Source: Scybalousia_A sp045221575 | Lineage (GTDB): Bacteria; Bacteroidota; Bacteroidia; Bacteroidales; P3 | Length of the DNA stretch: 33,547 nt | Direction: 5' to 3' | Assembly (NCBI GenBank): GCA_045221575.1 | Contig: JBGUWU010000009.1 | Span: 1-33,547, forward strand | Shown: positions 15,624-24,152 of the stretch, one piece after another | How positions within the stretch are numbered: the stretch's first letter is position 1 | How the letters are laid out: each line of letters begins with the position of its first letter | Made by a program: the position numbers and the translations under genes | Notes under the pieces: model-generated | Databases searched by the model: none | What the model saw: the letters and a program-made list of their open reading frames with translations, nothing else | Told to the model about the DNA's origin: nothing

Positions 15624-16793
15624 TTATAGATAACTTTTTACATCGTTGAGAGTTATTGTTTTATCAGATAGAATAGTAAGTCGTTCTATTATGTTTCTTA
15701 GTTGTCTTATATTGCCTTTATAGTCATAATTCATAAGAAATTTCATAGCATCTTTTTCTATAATACTTTTTTCTGTATTATTCTCTGTTGCAATAAGATT
15801 AAGAAAATGTTCTGCAAGTAAAGGTATATCTTCTCTTCTTTCATTTAGTGAAGGAACTTTTATTTCTATTACATTGATTCTGTGATATAAATCTTCTCTA
15901 AAACGGCCTTCATCTATTTCTTGTCTAAGTGTTTTATTAGTAGCAGAAAGAATACGCACATTTACTTGAATTTCTTTTTCACTACCAACAGGCAGAATTT
16001 TCTTTTCTTGTATAGCTTGAAGTACTTTGCTTTGAGTGTTTAAAGACATATCACCTATTTCATCTAAAAACAGAGTACCTGTATCAGCAAGTTGAAACTT
16101 ACCTTTTTGTTTTGCAATAGCAGAAGTAAAAGAACCTTTTTCGTGTCCAAATAATTCGCTTTCTATTAATTCATTAGGTATTGCAGCACAGTTAAGTTCA
16201 ACAAAAGGATTCTTATATCTTAAACTTTTTTCGTGCAACATTTTAGCAACAAGTTCCTTGCCAGTTCCATTATCTCCTGTTATAAGTACTTTAGCGTCAG
16301 TTGGAGCAACCTTGTCAATAAGAGCCAACATTTGTTTTACCTTTAAAGACTCTCCTATAATAACAGTTGAAGAAGTATTAGATATAGGCTTGGCTTTTTT
16401 TACAGAAGGTTTTTGATTAAGGGTTATACCTTCTTTGGCTTTCTGTATCTGTTGTTTAACGCAAGTAAGTATTCTATTTAAATCTAAAGGTTTTTCTATG
16501 TAATCTGAAGCACCATTTTTTAAACATTCCACAGCAGTTGCTATAGTACCATGACCAGAAATCATAACAATAGGAGTAGAAGAAAGTTCTTTAGCTTTTG
16601 AAAGAAAATCTATACCGTCCATCTTAGGCATCTTTATATCGCAAAAGATAACATCAAAAACTCTTTGCTTTAACGCATCTAATCCTTCTCTACCATCTGC
16701 AGCTTCTACAACCTCATAGTTTTCAAACTCAAGGATTTCCCTCATGGCTCTTCTTATAGCCCTTTCGTCATCAACAATTAAAATAGTGTTCAT
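15624..16793 (-). CDS. NtrC-family sigma-54 response regulator lacking the DNA-binding domain
   Basis: The 389-residue protein has a receiver domain (1-120; acidic pair Asp8-Asp9, phosphorylation site Asp52, Lys101) and a sigma-54 interacting AAA+ domain (about 144-365) with Walker A GDNGTGKE (173-180), Walker B GTLFLDEIGDM and an arginine-finger region GRFREDLYHRI. The sigma-54 loop reads GSFTSA (220-225) instead of GAFTGA. The protein ends at NDVKSYL right after the AAA+ lid, so the Fis-type helix-turn-helix of typical NtrC proteins (about 450-480 residues) is missing. It may activate sigma-54 promoters from solution, as proposed for other family members without this domain. It starts 33 nt after the arginase-fold gene and is probably in one operon with it and murA. 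No histidine kinase is nearby. Confidence 0.9.
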   Translation of the reverse strand: MNTILIVDDERAIRRAMREILEFENYEVVEAADGREGLDALKQRVFDVIFCDIKMPKMDGIDFLSKAKELSSTPIVMISGHGTIATAVECLKNGASDYIEKPLDLNRILTCVKQQIQKAKEGITLNQKPSVKKAKPISNTSSTVIIGESLKVKQMLALIDKVAPTDAKVLITGDNGTGKELVAKMLHEKSLRYKNPFVELNCAAIPNELIESELFGHEKGSFTSAIAKQKGKFQLADTGTLFLDEIGDMSLNTQSKVLQAIQEKKILPVGSEKEIQVNVRILSATNKTLRQEIDEGRFREDLYHRINVIEIKVPSLNERREDIPLLAEHFLNLIATENNTEKSIIEKDAMKFLMNYDYKGNIRQLRNIIERLTILSDKTITLNDVKSYL

Positions 16794-16826
16794 TATTATA
16801 TTAGTTTAAGAATGATTAGTGTAGGG

Positions 16827-18008
16827 TTATAGATTCATTTTATTATAAGCAATAAGCCAACGAATAGGAACTTGTCCATTCATTGCCGCAACATAATCTT
16901 CATAAAGACAAGGAACAATATAATGTCGTAGGTATTTATACTTAGATTCTCCTGAACAAGGAACTTCTACCCACCAACGAGAAGATTTCTTACTCTTATA
17001 GAACACAACATCTCCACCTTCTTCTTCCATCTGAACGTTGAACTTTAAATAGTTTTCTTTATCCTTATAAGGAAAGTCTTGTTTTCTCCATAAATATCCA
17101 TCAATCAAATAGTAAATAGCATGAGCAACAATTTGAGCAGAACGGTCTTGAGAATCTTTTATAGGGTTTAAACCAGTAAAACAAACGGAAGTAAGTTTAT
17201 CACTCATTCCTGCATAATTAACAATCTTACAAAATTCTTCACCATACAAACCATGAGGTGAAGAAGAAGCAGGTGAATCAGATGCTCTTATTGCTTCAAG
17301 GTCTAAAAGTAACATATCTGCATCTCTTATCATTGGTTCAACATCTTCTATTTTGCGTTGAACTTCTCCCAAACGTTTGTATTCAAATCTAAGACTATCT
17401 AATAACTCTAAGGCTTTTTTATCAACAAAATATGATTGGTAAGCTAAGTGTGTGTAGTCAAATAGATAGTTAGGTTCATTGCATAATAAACGATGAATAA
17501 AATTTTCATCAGTAACGTCTGTTTCTTCACTGACTAAGTCTAAATGAGAATCAACATTGAGAATATTAATTATTTGAGCAAGCTTTACGTAAGCCATATA
17601 AACACCAATAGATATATCGTTACTACCTCCAATAACAATAGGAATAATGCCATATTCAAGCAGTTTGCTTACTACTTCAGAGATTGCAAAATAAGTATCG
17701 TTGATAGTAGCACCCGGTTTTATATCTCCTATATCTATTATTTTTATATTCTCATCTTGAGGCATAAGTTGATAGAAGAAAGAACGTACCCTATTTGGAG
17801 CAAAAGCACAACCTTTGTTATTTACAGAAGCTCTGTCTTCAGGAACTCCAATAATAGCCATATTTACATTGTTATCTATCTTAGGGAAAGGCTTCCCATT
17901 AAGATATATTTCTATTCTATCTCCCCAAGTTTCAAAACGTTCTTTTTCAAAATCAAATTCAATATTTGCTAAGTCTATTGTTTGTAAATATTTTTCTATT
18001 TCTGTCAT
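16827..18008 (-). CDS. Arginase/formimidoylglutamase-fold protein with altered metal site
   Basis: The 393-residue protein matches the ureohydrolase fold: GVPEDRASVNNKGCAFAP near 54-71, the second metal motif DSHLD (153-157) and a third-motif region LLLDLEAIRASD (233-244). Compared with the family, the first motif GGDHS reads GGSND (127-131), replacing the metal-binding His by Asn, and the usual DxD of the third motif is D236-L-E238. Residues about 300-393 form a C-terminal extension not found in small arginases. Hydrolysis of arginine, agmatine or formiminoglutamate is therefore doubtful. Bacteroidota genomes often annotate such proteins as formimidoylglutamase; no histidine-degradation genes are nearby. 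It lies 28 nt behind murA and 33 nt before the regulator gene. Confidence 0.8.
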   Translation of the reverse strand: MTEIEKYLQTIDLANIEFDFEKERFETWGDRIEIYLNGKPFPKIDNNVNMAIIGVPEDRASVNNKGCAFAPNRVRSFFYQLMPQDENIKIIDIGDIKPGATINDTYFAISEVVSKLLEYGIIPIVIGGSNDISIGVYMAYVKLAQIINILNVDSHLDLVSEETDVTDENFIHRLLCNEPNYLFDYTHLAYQSYFVDKKALELLDSLRFEYKRLGEVQRKIEDVEPMIRDADMLLLDLEAIRASDSPASSSPHGLYGEEFCKIVNYAGMSDKLTSVCFTGLNPIKDSQDRSAQIVAHAIYYLIDGYLWRKQDFPYKDKENYLKFNVQMEEEGGDVVFYKSKKSSRWWVEVPCSGESKYKYLRHYIVPCLYEDYVAAMNGQVPIRWLIAYNKMNL

Positions 18009-18036
18009 ATTGTTTTATGTATTATAATAATCGGTA

Positions 18037-19344
18037 TTAGTTTATTCTTTCTATTTCAGCACCTATATTGTTAAGACGAGTATCTATATTTTGATAGCCT
18101 CTATCTATTTGTTCTATATTATCTATTATGCTTATTCCCTCTGCACTTAAAGCAGCAATCAAAAGAGCAACACCCGCCCTTATATCTGGAGAAGACATAC
18201 GTATTCCTCTTAATGGGTATTTTCGTTCATTACCTATAACTGTAGCACGATGAGGATCGCAAAGTATTATTTTTGCTCCCATATCTATTAGTTTATCTAC
18301 AAAGAACAAACGGCTTTCAAACATCTTTTGATGAATTAATACAGAACCTTTGGCCATAGTAGAAACAACCAAAGCAATACTAATCAAATCAGGAGTAAAT
18401 CCAGGCCAAGGAGCATCGGAAATATGCATAATAGAACCGTCCATAAATTTCTCTATTTCATATATTTCTTGAGGAGGAATGAGCATATCATCGTTTTCTT
18501 TCTCTATTTTTATACCCAAACGTGAAAAAATCTCAGGTATAATTCCAAGATGTTGCCAATGAACGTCTTTCAGTCTTATATTGCTTCGTGTCATTGCTGC
18601 CAAACCGATAAAACTACCGACTTCAATCATATCTGGCAATAAGGTATGTTCTGTTCCTTTTAATTCAGATACTCCTTCTATGGTTAAAAGATTGCTACCT
18701 ACTCCAGATATTTTAGCTCCCATTCTGTTTAACATACTACATAGTTGGTATAGATAAGGTTCGCAGGCAGCATTGAATATTGTTGTTGTTCCTTCTGCAA
18801 AAATACTTGCCATAATAGCATTAGCCGTACCTGTTATAGAAGCTTCATCTAAAAGCATATAAGCACCTTTTAGATTTTTACCTTCAACTTCGTACGACAT
18901 TGTTTCAAAGTTATAAGAAACTCTTGCTCCAAGTTTCTCAAAACTATTGAAGTGAGTGTCTAATCTTCTTCTACCAATTTTATCTCCTCCAGGTGTAGGT
19001 ATATGAGCTTTATGAAATCTTGAAAGCATAGGGCCTATAAGCATAACACTTCCTCTTAAAGCTCTTGTCTTTTGTCTGCATTCTTCGGTATACATCTTAT
19101 CAACGTCAATATCATCACATTGAAAAGAATAAGAGCCTACGCCTTCTTGTTTTACTTTACAGCCTAAAAACTCCATTAGAGATATAAGATTATTGACATC
19201 TCTAATGTTTGGAATATTATGAATAGTAATTTTTTCTTTGCTTAATAGTGTAGCACAAATAACCTGTAGAGCCTCGTTTTTAGCACCTTGTATTACTAAG
19301 TCGCCGCTCAAATGTTTGCCACCTGTGATTCTAAATGATGCCAT
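18037..19344 (-). CDS. murA: UDP-N-acetylglucosamine 1-carboxyvinyltransferase (MurA), Asp at the catalytic Cys position
   Basis: The 435-residue cytosolic enzyme transfers enolpyruvate from PEP to UDP-GlcNAc, the first committed step of peptidoglycan synthesis. Typical motifs include the N-terminal GAKNEAL (20-26) with the conserved Lys-Asn pair, RALRGSVMLIGPML and the catalytic loop PGGDKIGRRRLDTH. Position 121 is Asp where E. coli has Cys115; that exchange keeps activity but prevents alkylation by fosfomycin. It is the first gene of a probable operon with the arginase-fold and regulator genes (spacings 28 and 33 nt) and has a good promoter 28 nt upstream. The start at 19344 is supported by MASFRITGGKHLSG. 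Confidence 0.95.
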   Translation of the reverse strand: MASFRITGGKHLSGDLVIQGAKNEALQVICATLLSKEKITIHNIPNIRDVNNLISLMEFLGCKVKQEGVGSYSFQCDDIDVDKMYTEECRQKTRALRGSVMLIGPMLSRFHKAHIPTPGGDKIGRRRLDTHFNSFEKLGARVSYNFETMSYEVEGKNLKGAYMLLDEASITGTANAIMASIFAEGTTTIFNAACEPYLYQLCSMLNRMGAKISGVGSNLLTIEGVSELKGTEHTLLPDMIEVGSFIGLAAMTRSNIRLKDVHWQHLGIIPEIFSRLGIKIEKENDDMLIPPQEIYEIEKFMDGSIMHISDAPWPGFTPDLISIALVVSTMAKGSVLIHQKMFESRLFFVDKLIDMGAKIILCDPHRATVIGNERKYPLRGIRMSSPDIRAGVALLIAALSAEGISIIDNIEQIDRGYQNIDTRLNNIGAEIERIN

Positions 19345-19371
19345 ATAGTTTTTGTTTTACTTTGAGTGTTG

Positions 19372-19405
19372 CAAAGATAGTATTTTTTGTAATTCTAACA
19401 ACAAA
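19372..19405 (-). promoter_or_regulatory. Promoter of the murA operon
   Basis: Read on the minus strand, the -7 element TATCTTTG is at 19379-19372 and a TTTG is at 19405-19402, 22 nt apart; a TTG at 19401-19399 gives the alternative 19-nt spacing. The start codon is 27 nt downstream. Confidence 0.78.
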
Positions 19406-19444
19406 AACTCAAGACTTTTTACAAAATAGCACAGACATAATAAC

Positions 19445-19630
19445 AAAACGCCATTTCCTTTCCAAGAAACAGCGTTTTAATACTAATAAATCTTCGTTTT
19501 AATTTACGGAAATCAAATTCTAATTTATTAAGAGTTGATTTTAAATTTTTAAAAGTTGATCTTTGTATGCAAAAGAGTTGATTTTAATTTCTTAGAAGTT
19601 GATTTTTTTTTATTAAGAGTTGATTCTATT
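19445..19630. repeat. Nine-unit array, 21-22 bp period, five ATCAAC cores then diverging cores
   Basis: On the plus strand GTTGAT starts at 19534, 19555, 19577, 19598 and 19619. The phase continues leftwards with different cores at 19513, 19492, 19470 and 19449, so nine units are spaced 21, 21 or 22 bp. Read on the minus strand the cores are ATCAAC five times, then ATTTGA, ACGAAG, ACGCTG and ATGGCG, most of them between A and T runs. The last two also form an AAAACGC/GCGTTTT inverted repeat that could end the GH57 transcript. The array fills the gap between the GH57 stop and the murA promoter; no gene is seen there. Confidence 0.85.
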
Positions 19631-19633
19631 TTA

Positions 19634-20809
19634 CTACTTCAAACTTAAACGAAAATCGCTAAGGATATTCATATAATTTGTATAAGCCTCGTATGGAGAA
19701 GAGTAATGGTTGAAGTATTTATGCACATCTCCGTCTGAGAACCATTTGGTGCACATATAATAGAAGTTGTCAGATGTCTGTAGATGTCGCCAAACATTTA
19801 ACAAATCTTTATTTTTAGTCTTTTTAACCTGTTCTTCCAAGTCATAGATTTGATCGAAGGCATCGTTTTGTATATCATTACCTAACCAAGCACTAATATC
19901 TCTCTCCTCATCTGCCCAAGAAACAGGAGAAACGGTAGAAAGAACATCTTTAGCAGTTAGATTATCAGCAAGAAAACTTGGAGTCTCAAATCCAAAATCA
20001 CTATCAGAGAATACTCTTTCAGGCAAGTATCTCATAAAATCAAATATTCCTGTTTCTTTCCATTGATGTTCCCCAAATGTTTCATAATCCATAAACAAGT
20101 TAATACATTCTGGATTATCAACAGCATTTAGCCAATGAACATATTTTTCAGTAGTTAAAGGGAATTCAGCCCAAGAAGATTGAGAAAAACGAAAAGCTAT
20201 ATCATCTGAAAGTTGAAAGTTTTTGCAAAGTAGTTTTAATCCATTATGATCTCTATGCTCGTATACATAGTTAGGACTTCGCCATGCTAACATTTGTTTA
20301 GCTCCTTCAATACATTGTGCTTTGAATCCCAGACGCCGAACCATTCTACCAATTTCATCAGAATATATTAACTCTGTATTTCTGAATACCTTAGGACTTA
20401 CTCCAAATACATCATTCATTAGTTTGGTGTGCATCTTTACTTGAGATGCAAACTCTTCTTCACTTTTTAAAGCAGCAAGAGAGTGCATGTATGTTTCTCC
20501 TAAAAGTTCTACACAACCTGTGTTTACTAATGCTTTGAAAGAATCTACAACCTCTGGAGTATATTCCATAAACTGTTCTAATGCAGTTCCTGTAATAGAA
20601 AAAGCTACTTTAAATTTTCCTTGATGTTTTTCTATTAGTTCCAACAAAAGAGCATTCATTGGTAGATAACATTTATCGGCGATACGTCTGCAAAGCCAAC
20701 GATTTTGAATGTCATCATAATAGTTATGACTTTCTCCAATGTCAAAGAAACGATAAGGTCTTAATCTAAAAGGTTGATGTACCTGAAAATAAAAACAAAT
20801 ATTCTTCAT
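19634..20809 (-). CDS. GH57 family alpha-amylase-like glycoside hydrolase
   Basis: The 391-residue protein shows the five GH57 regions: HQPFR (11-15), GETY (104-107), FRNTEL (142-147) with nucleophile Glu146, and MDYETFGEHQW (240-250) with acid/base Asp241; region 5 is around residues 330-350. There is no signal peptide, so it acts in the cytosol, probably on alpha-1,4-glucan such as glycogen or maltooligosaccharides. It is the last gene of a three-gene operon, nine nt after the GT4 gene. Specificity (amylase, glucanotransferase or branching enzyme) cannot be fixed by eye; the length of 391 is short for the known GH57 branching enzymes. Confidence 0.88.
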   Translation of the reverse strand: MKNICFYFQVHQPFRLRPYRFFDIGESHNYYDDIQNRWLCRRIADKCYLPMNALLLELIEKHQGKFKVAFSITGTALEQFMEYTPEVVDSFKALVNTGCVELLGETYMHSLAALKSEEEFASQVKMHTKLMNDVFGVSPKVFRNTELIYSDEIGRMVRRLGFKAQCIEGAKQMLAWRSPNYVYEHRDHNGLKLLCKNFQLSDDIAFRFSQSSWAEFPLTTEKYVHWLNAVDNPECINLFMDYETFGEHQWKETGIFDFMRYLPERVFSDSDFGFETPSFLADNLTAKDVLSTVSPVSWADEERDISAWLGNDIQNDAFDQIYDLEEQVKKTKNKDLLNVWRHLQTSDNFYYMCTKWFSDGDVHKYFNHYSSPYEAYTNYMNILSDFRLSLK

Positions 20810-20818
20810 ATCATTAAA

Positions 20819-22096
20819 CTATTTTACATGGTTATATACTTCTATTAATTCTTTTGCTGCTTTATCCCAATTTATTTTATGTAATTCGGCAGAAGCATTT
20901 TTTGTTATCATATTACTGATTGCAGGATAGTGAGTAAGAGAATAAATAGCATCAGCCATAGCATCAATATCCCAAAAATCAACTTTCATTGCATAAGAAA
21001 CGACCTCAGCAACTCCACTTTGTTTGCTTATGATACTTGGAACACCTTCTCTCATTGCTTCTAAAGGAGAAATGCCAAAAGGTTCGCTAACAGAAGGCAT
21101 AACATAAACATCGCTCATTCTAAACATTCTTTCTACATCTTTACCACGTAGAAAACCTGTAAAGAAGAAATTTTCTGAAATACGTTTCTTTCCGACCAAA
21201 GCAATTATACGATTAAGCATATCTCCACTGCCTGCAAGAACAAAGATAATGTTTTTATCTTTTTTTATTACCTTTTCCGCTGCTTCAATAAAGTAATCTG
21301 GTCCTTTTTGAAACGTAACTCTACCAAGGAATGTTACTATTTTTTTACCGAAAGGATTAGGTACTTTACGTATATTAGCATCTTGTTCTTCTATTCCATT
21401 ATATACTGTTGTAATCTTATCTAAAGGTTGTCCGTAACGATTTACAACAATACGTTTTGTGTAATTGCTAACAGTTACAATATGATCAGCAGCTGTCATT
21501 CCTTCTCTTTCTATGTTATATACAACTTGATTGACATTTTCTCCGCTTCTGTCAAATTCCGTTGCATGAACATGTATAACAAGAGGCTTGCCACTAACTT
21601 GTTTTGCAACAATGCCAGCACGGTATGTTAGCCAATCATGAGCGTGAATAACATCAAAATCATAGTCTTTGGCTATTTGAGAAGCAACTAATGCATATTT
21701 ATCTACTTCGTCTAAAAGATTTTCTCCATATCCTCCAGAAAAATCAAAAGAACGGAACAAAGAATGACTGTCTGTTACGGTTTGATGTTGATAATTATGA
21801 TTTGTTATATTATAATAATCTCTTTGCCCTACATAAGGTATAAGTTGAGAATCTACCTCAATAAAAGAAATGTTTTTACAATATTTTTTAAGTACAGGAG
21901 AAAAGATATTAAACTTTACTTCGTTGGCTCCTATTATACGAGAACCGTTTTCTCTTTCGTCCTCAAATCTATGAGGGACAACAAAGAGAATCTCAGCATT
22001 CTGTTTTACTAAAGCTTCAGTCATACGAAAACAAGCAGTACCCAAACCTCCTGAAATATGTGGAGGAAATTCCCAACCAAACATCAATACTTTCAT
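20819..22096 (-). CDS. GT4 glycosyltransferase, glycogen synthase-like
   Basis: The 425-residue protein has a GT-B fold. The N-terminus MFGWEFPPHISGGLGTACF carries the Gly-rich loop that binds nucleotide-sugar in starch and glycogen synthases, HAHDWLT marks the first domain, and KIVTFLGRVTFQKGPDYFIEA opens the second. The Ex7E motif is Glu338 and Glu346 in SEPFGISPLEA. No signal peptide is seen. Between a debranching enzyme and a GH57 enzyme, it is most likely the glucan-chain-extending enzyme of glycogen metabolism using UDP- or ADP-glucose. The donor cannot be told from sequence alone. A synthesis role in another polysaccharide is less likely given the operon. Confidence 0.87.
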   Translation of the reverse strand: MKVLMFGWEFPPHISGGLGTACFRMTEALVKQNAEILFVVPHRFEDERENGSRIIGANEVKFNIFSPVLKKYCKNISFIEVDSQLIPYVGQRDYYNITNHNYQHQTVTDSHSLFRSFDFSGGYGENLLDEVDKYALVASQIAKDYDFDVIHAHDWLTYRAGIVAKQVSGKPLVIHVHATEFDRSGENVNQVVYNIEREGMTAADHIVTVSNYTKRIVVNRYGQPLDKITTVYNGIEEQDANIRKVPNPFGKKIVTFLGRVTFQKGPDYFIEAAEKVIKKDKNIIFVLAGSGDMLNRIIALVGKKRISENFFFTGFLRGKDVERMFRMSDVYVMPSVSEPFGISPLEAMREGVPSIISKQSGVAEVVSYAMKVDFWDIDAMADAIYSLTHYPAISNMITKNASAELHKINWDKAAKELIEVYNHVK

Positions 22097-22151
22097 ATCT
22101 ATTCTCTCCTTTTGTTTTATTAGTTTATATTAAAGTAAATAAAAACGTTAG

Positions 22152-24095
22152 CTATTTATAGTTGTCTAACAAATATTTTATTCTTATTAATTCAGCAACA
22201 CTCCATGCTTGAGAAATACTTCCTCCCGCTTTAAATGGAGGATTGCCGTCATATACCTCTGCAATACTACCAACACAATAATCACATAATACGTCTTCAA
22301 AGCCACGATATATCTTTTCAACAAAATGTAAGCCTTCTTTTTCATACATTTTTAAATATGCTTCACAAAAAGCACCTAAAAGCCAAGGCCAAACTGTTCC
22401 ATTGTGATATGCTCTATCTCTTTGAGCTTGATTACCGAAGTAGTGTCCTATGTACTTTTCATCTTTTGGCGAAAGAGTGTTAAGACCACGAGGAGTAAGC
22501 AATTCACTTTTTACTTTTTCTATTATAAGTTGTCTGATTTTTTCACTTAAAGGAGAATATTCCAAAGAAGCAACAAAAATCATATTAGGACGAACAGAAA
22601 AATCTTTTCTTATACCATCGCAACAGTCTGCAAGGTATCCTCTTTCTTTAGACCAAAACATTTCTTTGAAAGCAGTAGGAAAAGCAATTGCGAAATCGTC
22701 CCATTGTCTAAGAAACGCGTCATCACAATATTTTTCTGCCAATGAACGAGTAAACATTACTGCATTATACCACAAAGCATTTATTTCAACAGCGTAACCC
22801 TTTCTTTGTGTAACAGGATTGCCGTCAATCACAGCGTCCATCCAAGTTAATGCTTTGCCACTTTCACCTTGCCAAAGTAGATAGTTGCTTTCCATTCTAA
22901 CGTTTGTGGTTCCTTGTTCAAAGGTTTTGATGATAGATTTCATTATCTTTGAATACTTTTTCCAAATCTTAGCATCATCACCTGTTATCTTAATATATTG
23001 TTGTAAGCACCAGAAGAACCATAAAGGAGTGTCAGCACTATTGTATGCAGCATTCACACCTCTACCTATATTAGGGAATAACCCATCTCTGTAGTCTTTA
23101 AGCATAGTATCTGTTACAGAAAGCAGAAGATTCATGTCATCTACTCCTAAACATAATCCAGGAAGACTAATAAATGTATCTCTTCCCCAACGACCAAACC
23201 AAGGGAAACCTGCAACAATATTTGTTTCCATGCCTTGACGACAGAAAAACATACGAGCAGCACGTTTTAATACATCTTCCATACATGTTATATCAAAACG
23301 ATTGTTCGCTTCACGTTTAAAATCTCTGCTAAGTAATAGAGGATTACTACCTTCTTCTATACCACAAGAAATATAAAATGTCTCTCCTGGTTTCATTTCA
23401 ATAGAGAAAGTTCCAGGTACAAGTAAATCTTCTAAATAATCATAACCTCTTTCTTTTTCTTGTATGTATTCAAAATCATAATACCAATCAGGTTTATGTT
23501 CGTATGTAAAATGTTTAGAAAATTGAATAAATAAAGGTGTATATTCTTTATACAATTGAAAACTTATTCCGTTTTCAACTTTAGAGCAAGAAGTATCAGC
23601 TAAGTCGTTCCTATAAGAAAGTTTATGTACTTGACGAAAAGCTAAGAAAGGTTGTAGTTGTAAAGTTATATTTACGGGAGATTGTTGTAGAGTGTATTTG
23701 ATAAGGAGTCTATCTCTACGTTGTTGTACTTGCATTTCTTTTGTTAAAATTATATCTCCAATAGCGTAAGTAGTTATAGGAAGATTTTTAAGATAATAAG
23801 AATCTAAATACTTATGTCCTTTTGGATAATAGATACCTCCTTTGTATCTGTGTAAAGCTAAATGAAAATCTTCGTTATTTATTCTCACAGTTTCGTCCAA
23901 AGAAGAGAGGAGTACATGGTTGTCGCTGTCTATTTTTGGTTGAGGTACTATTAGTAAGCCATGATATTTTCTTGTATTACAACCCGCAAGTGTTGTGCAA
24001 GCGTATGCATTGGACATGTTAGCGCGCAGAATCTCTCTGTTTAGAGAAAATTCCAAATTAAGTAGTTCTTCTTTTTTAAACAAAATCTCTTTCAT
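22152..24095 (-). CDS. Amylo-alpha-1,6-glucosidase (glycogen debranching enzyme)
   Basis: The 647-residue protein has the bacterial GDE layout: an N-terminal beta-rich domain (about 15-240; NAYACTTLAGCNTRKYHGLLI) and a C-terminal (alpha/alpha)6 barrel (about 275-645) with AGFPWFGRWGRDTFISLPG, LLWQGESGKALTWMDA, AYHNGTVWPWLLGAF and SIAEVYDGNPPFKAGGSISQAWS, where the catalytic acids of the family lie. It removes alpha-1,6-linked glucose from glycogen limit dextrins in the cytosol. It is the promoter-proximal gene of the polyglucan operon: GT4 follows after 55 nt and GH57 after 9 nt. The same trio is, from memory, found in Bacteroides genomes. Confidence 0.93.
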   Translation of the reverse strand: MKEILFKKEELLNLEFSLNREILRANMSNAYACTTLAGCNTRKYHGLLIVPQPKIDSDNHVLLSSLDETVRINNEDFHLALHRYKGGIYYPKGHKYLDSYYLKNLPITTYAIGDIILTKEMQVQQRRDRLLIKYTLQQSPVNITLQLQPFLAFRQVHKLSYRNDLADTSCSKVENGISFQLYKEYTPLFIQFSKHFTYEHKPDWYYDFEYIQEKERGYDYLEDLLVPGTFSIEMKPGETFYISCGIEEGSNPLLLSRDFKREANNRFDITCMEDVLKRAARMFFCRQGMETNIVAGFPWFGRWGRDTFISLPGLCLGVDDMNLLLSVTDTMLKDYRDGLFPNIGRGVNAAYNSADTPLWFFWCLQQYIKITGDDAKIWKKYSKIMKSIIKTFEQGTTNVRMESNYLLWQGESGKALTWMDAVIDGNPVTQRKGYAVEINALWYNAVMFTRSLAEKYCDDAFLRQWDDFAIAFPTAFKEMFWSKERGYLADCCDGIRKDFSVRPNMIFVASLEYSPLSEKIRQLIIEKVKSELLTPRGLNTLSPKDEKYIGHYFGNQAQRDRAYHNGTVWPWLLGAFCEAYLKMYEKEGLHFVEKIYRGFEDVLCDYCVGSIAEVYDGNPPFKAGGSISQAWSVAELIRIKYLLDNYK

Positions 24096-24120
24096 TGTTC
24101 TAAAATTACTAAAATTTTGC

Positions 24121-24152
24121 CAAAATTATAATAATAAAATATAAAAACCAAA
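24121..24152 (-). promoter_or_regulatory. Promoter of the polyglucan operon
   Basis: On the minus strand, TAATTTTG at 24128-24121 matches the -7 consensus and TTTG at 24152-24149 provides the -33 box with a 20-nt spacer. The start codon of the debranching enzyme is 25 nt downstream. The -33 box touches the left end of the phased array at 24151-24252. Confidence 0.72.

Noticed and set aside
17544..18027. Plus-strand frames opposite the arginase-fold gene
   Set aside because: Antisense shadows of a well-supported minus-strand gene; no promoter or family motif.
19445..19630. CRISPR-like array with variable spacers
   Set aside because: The variable part is only about six bases and the constant part is A/T tracts; too short for guide function and no cas genes.
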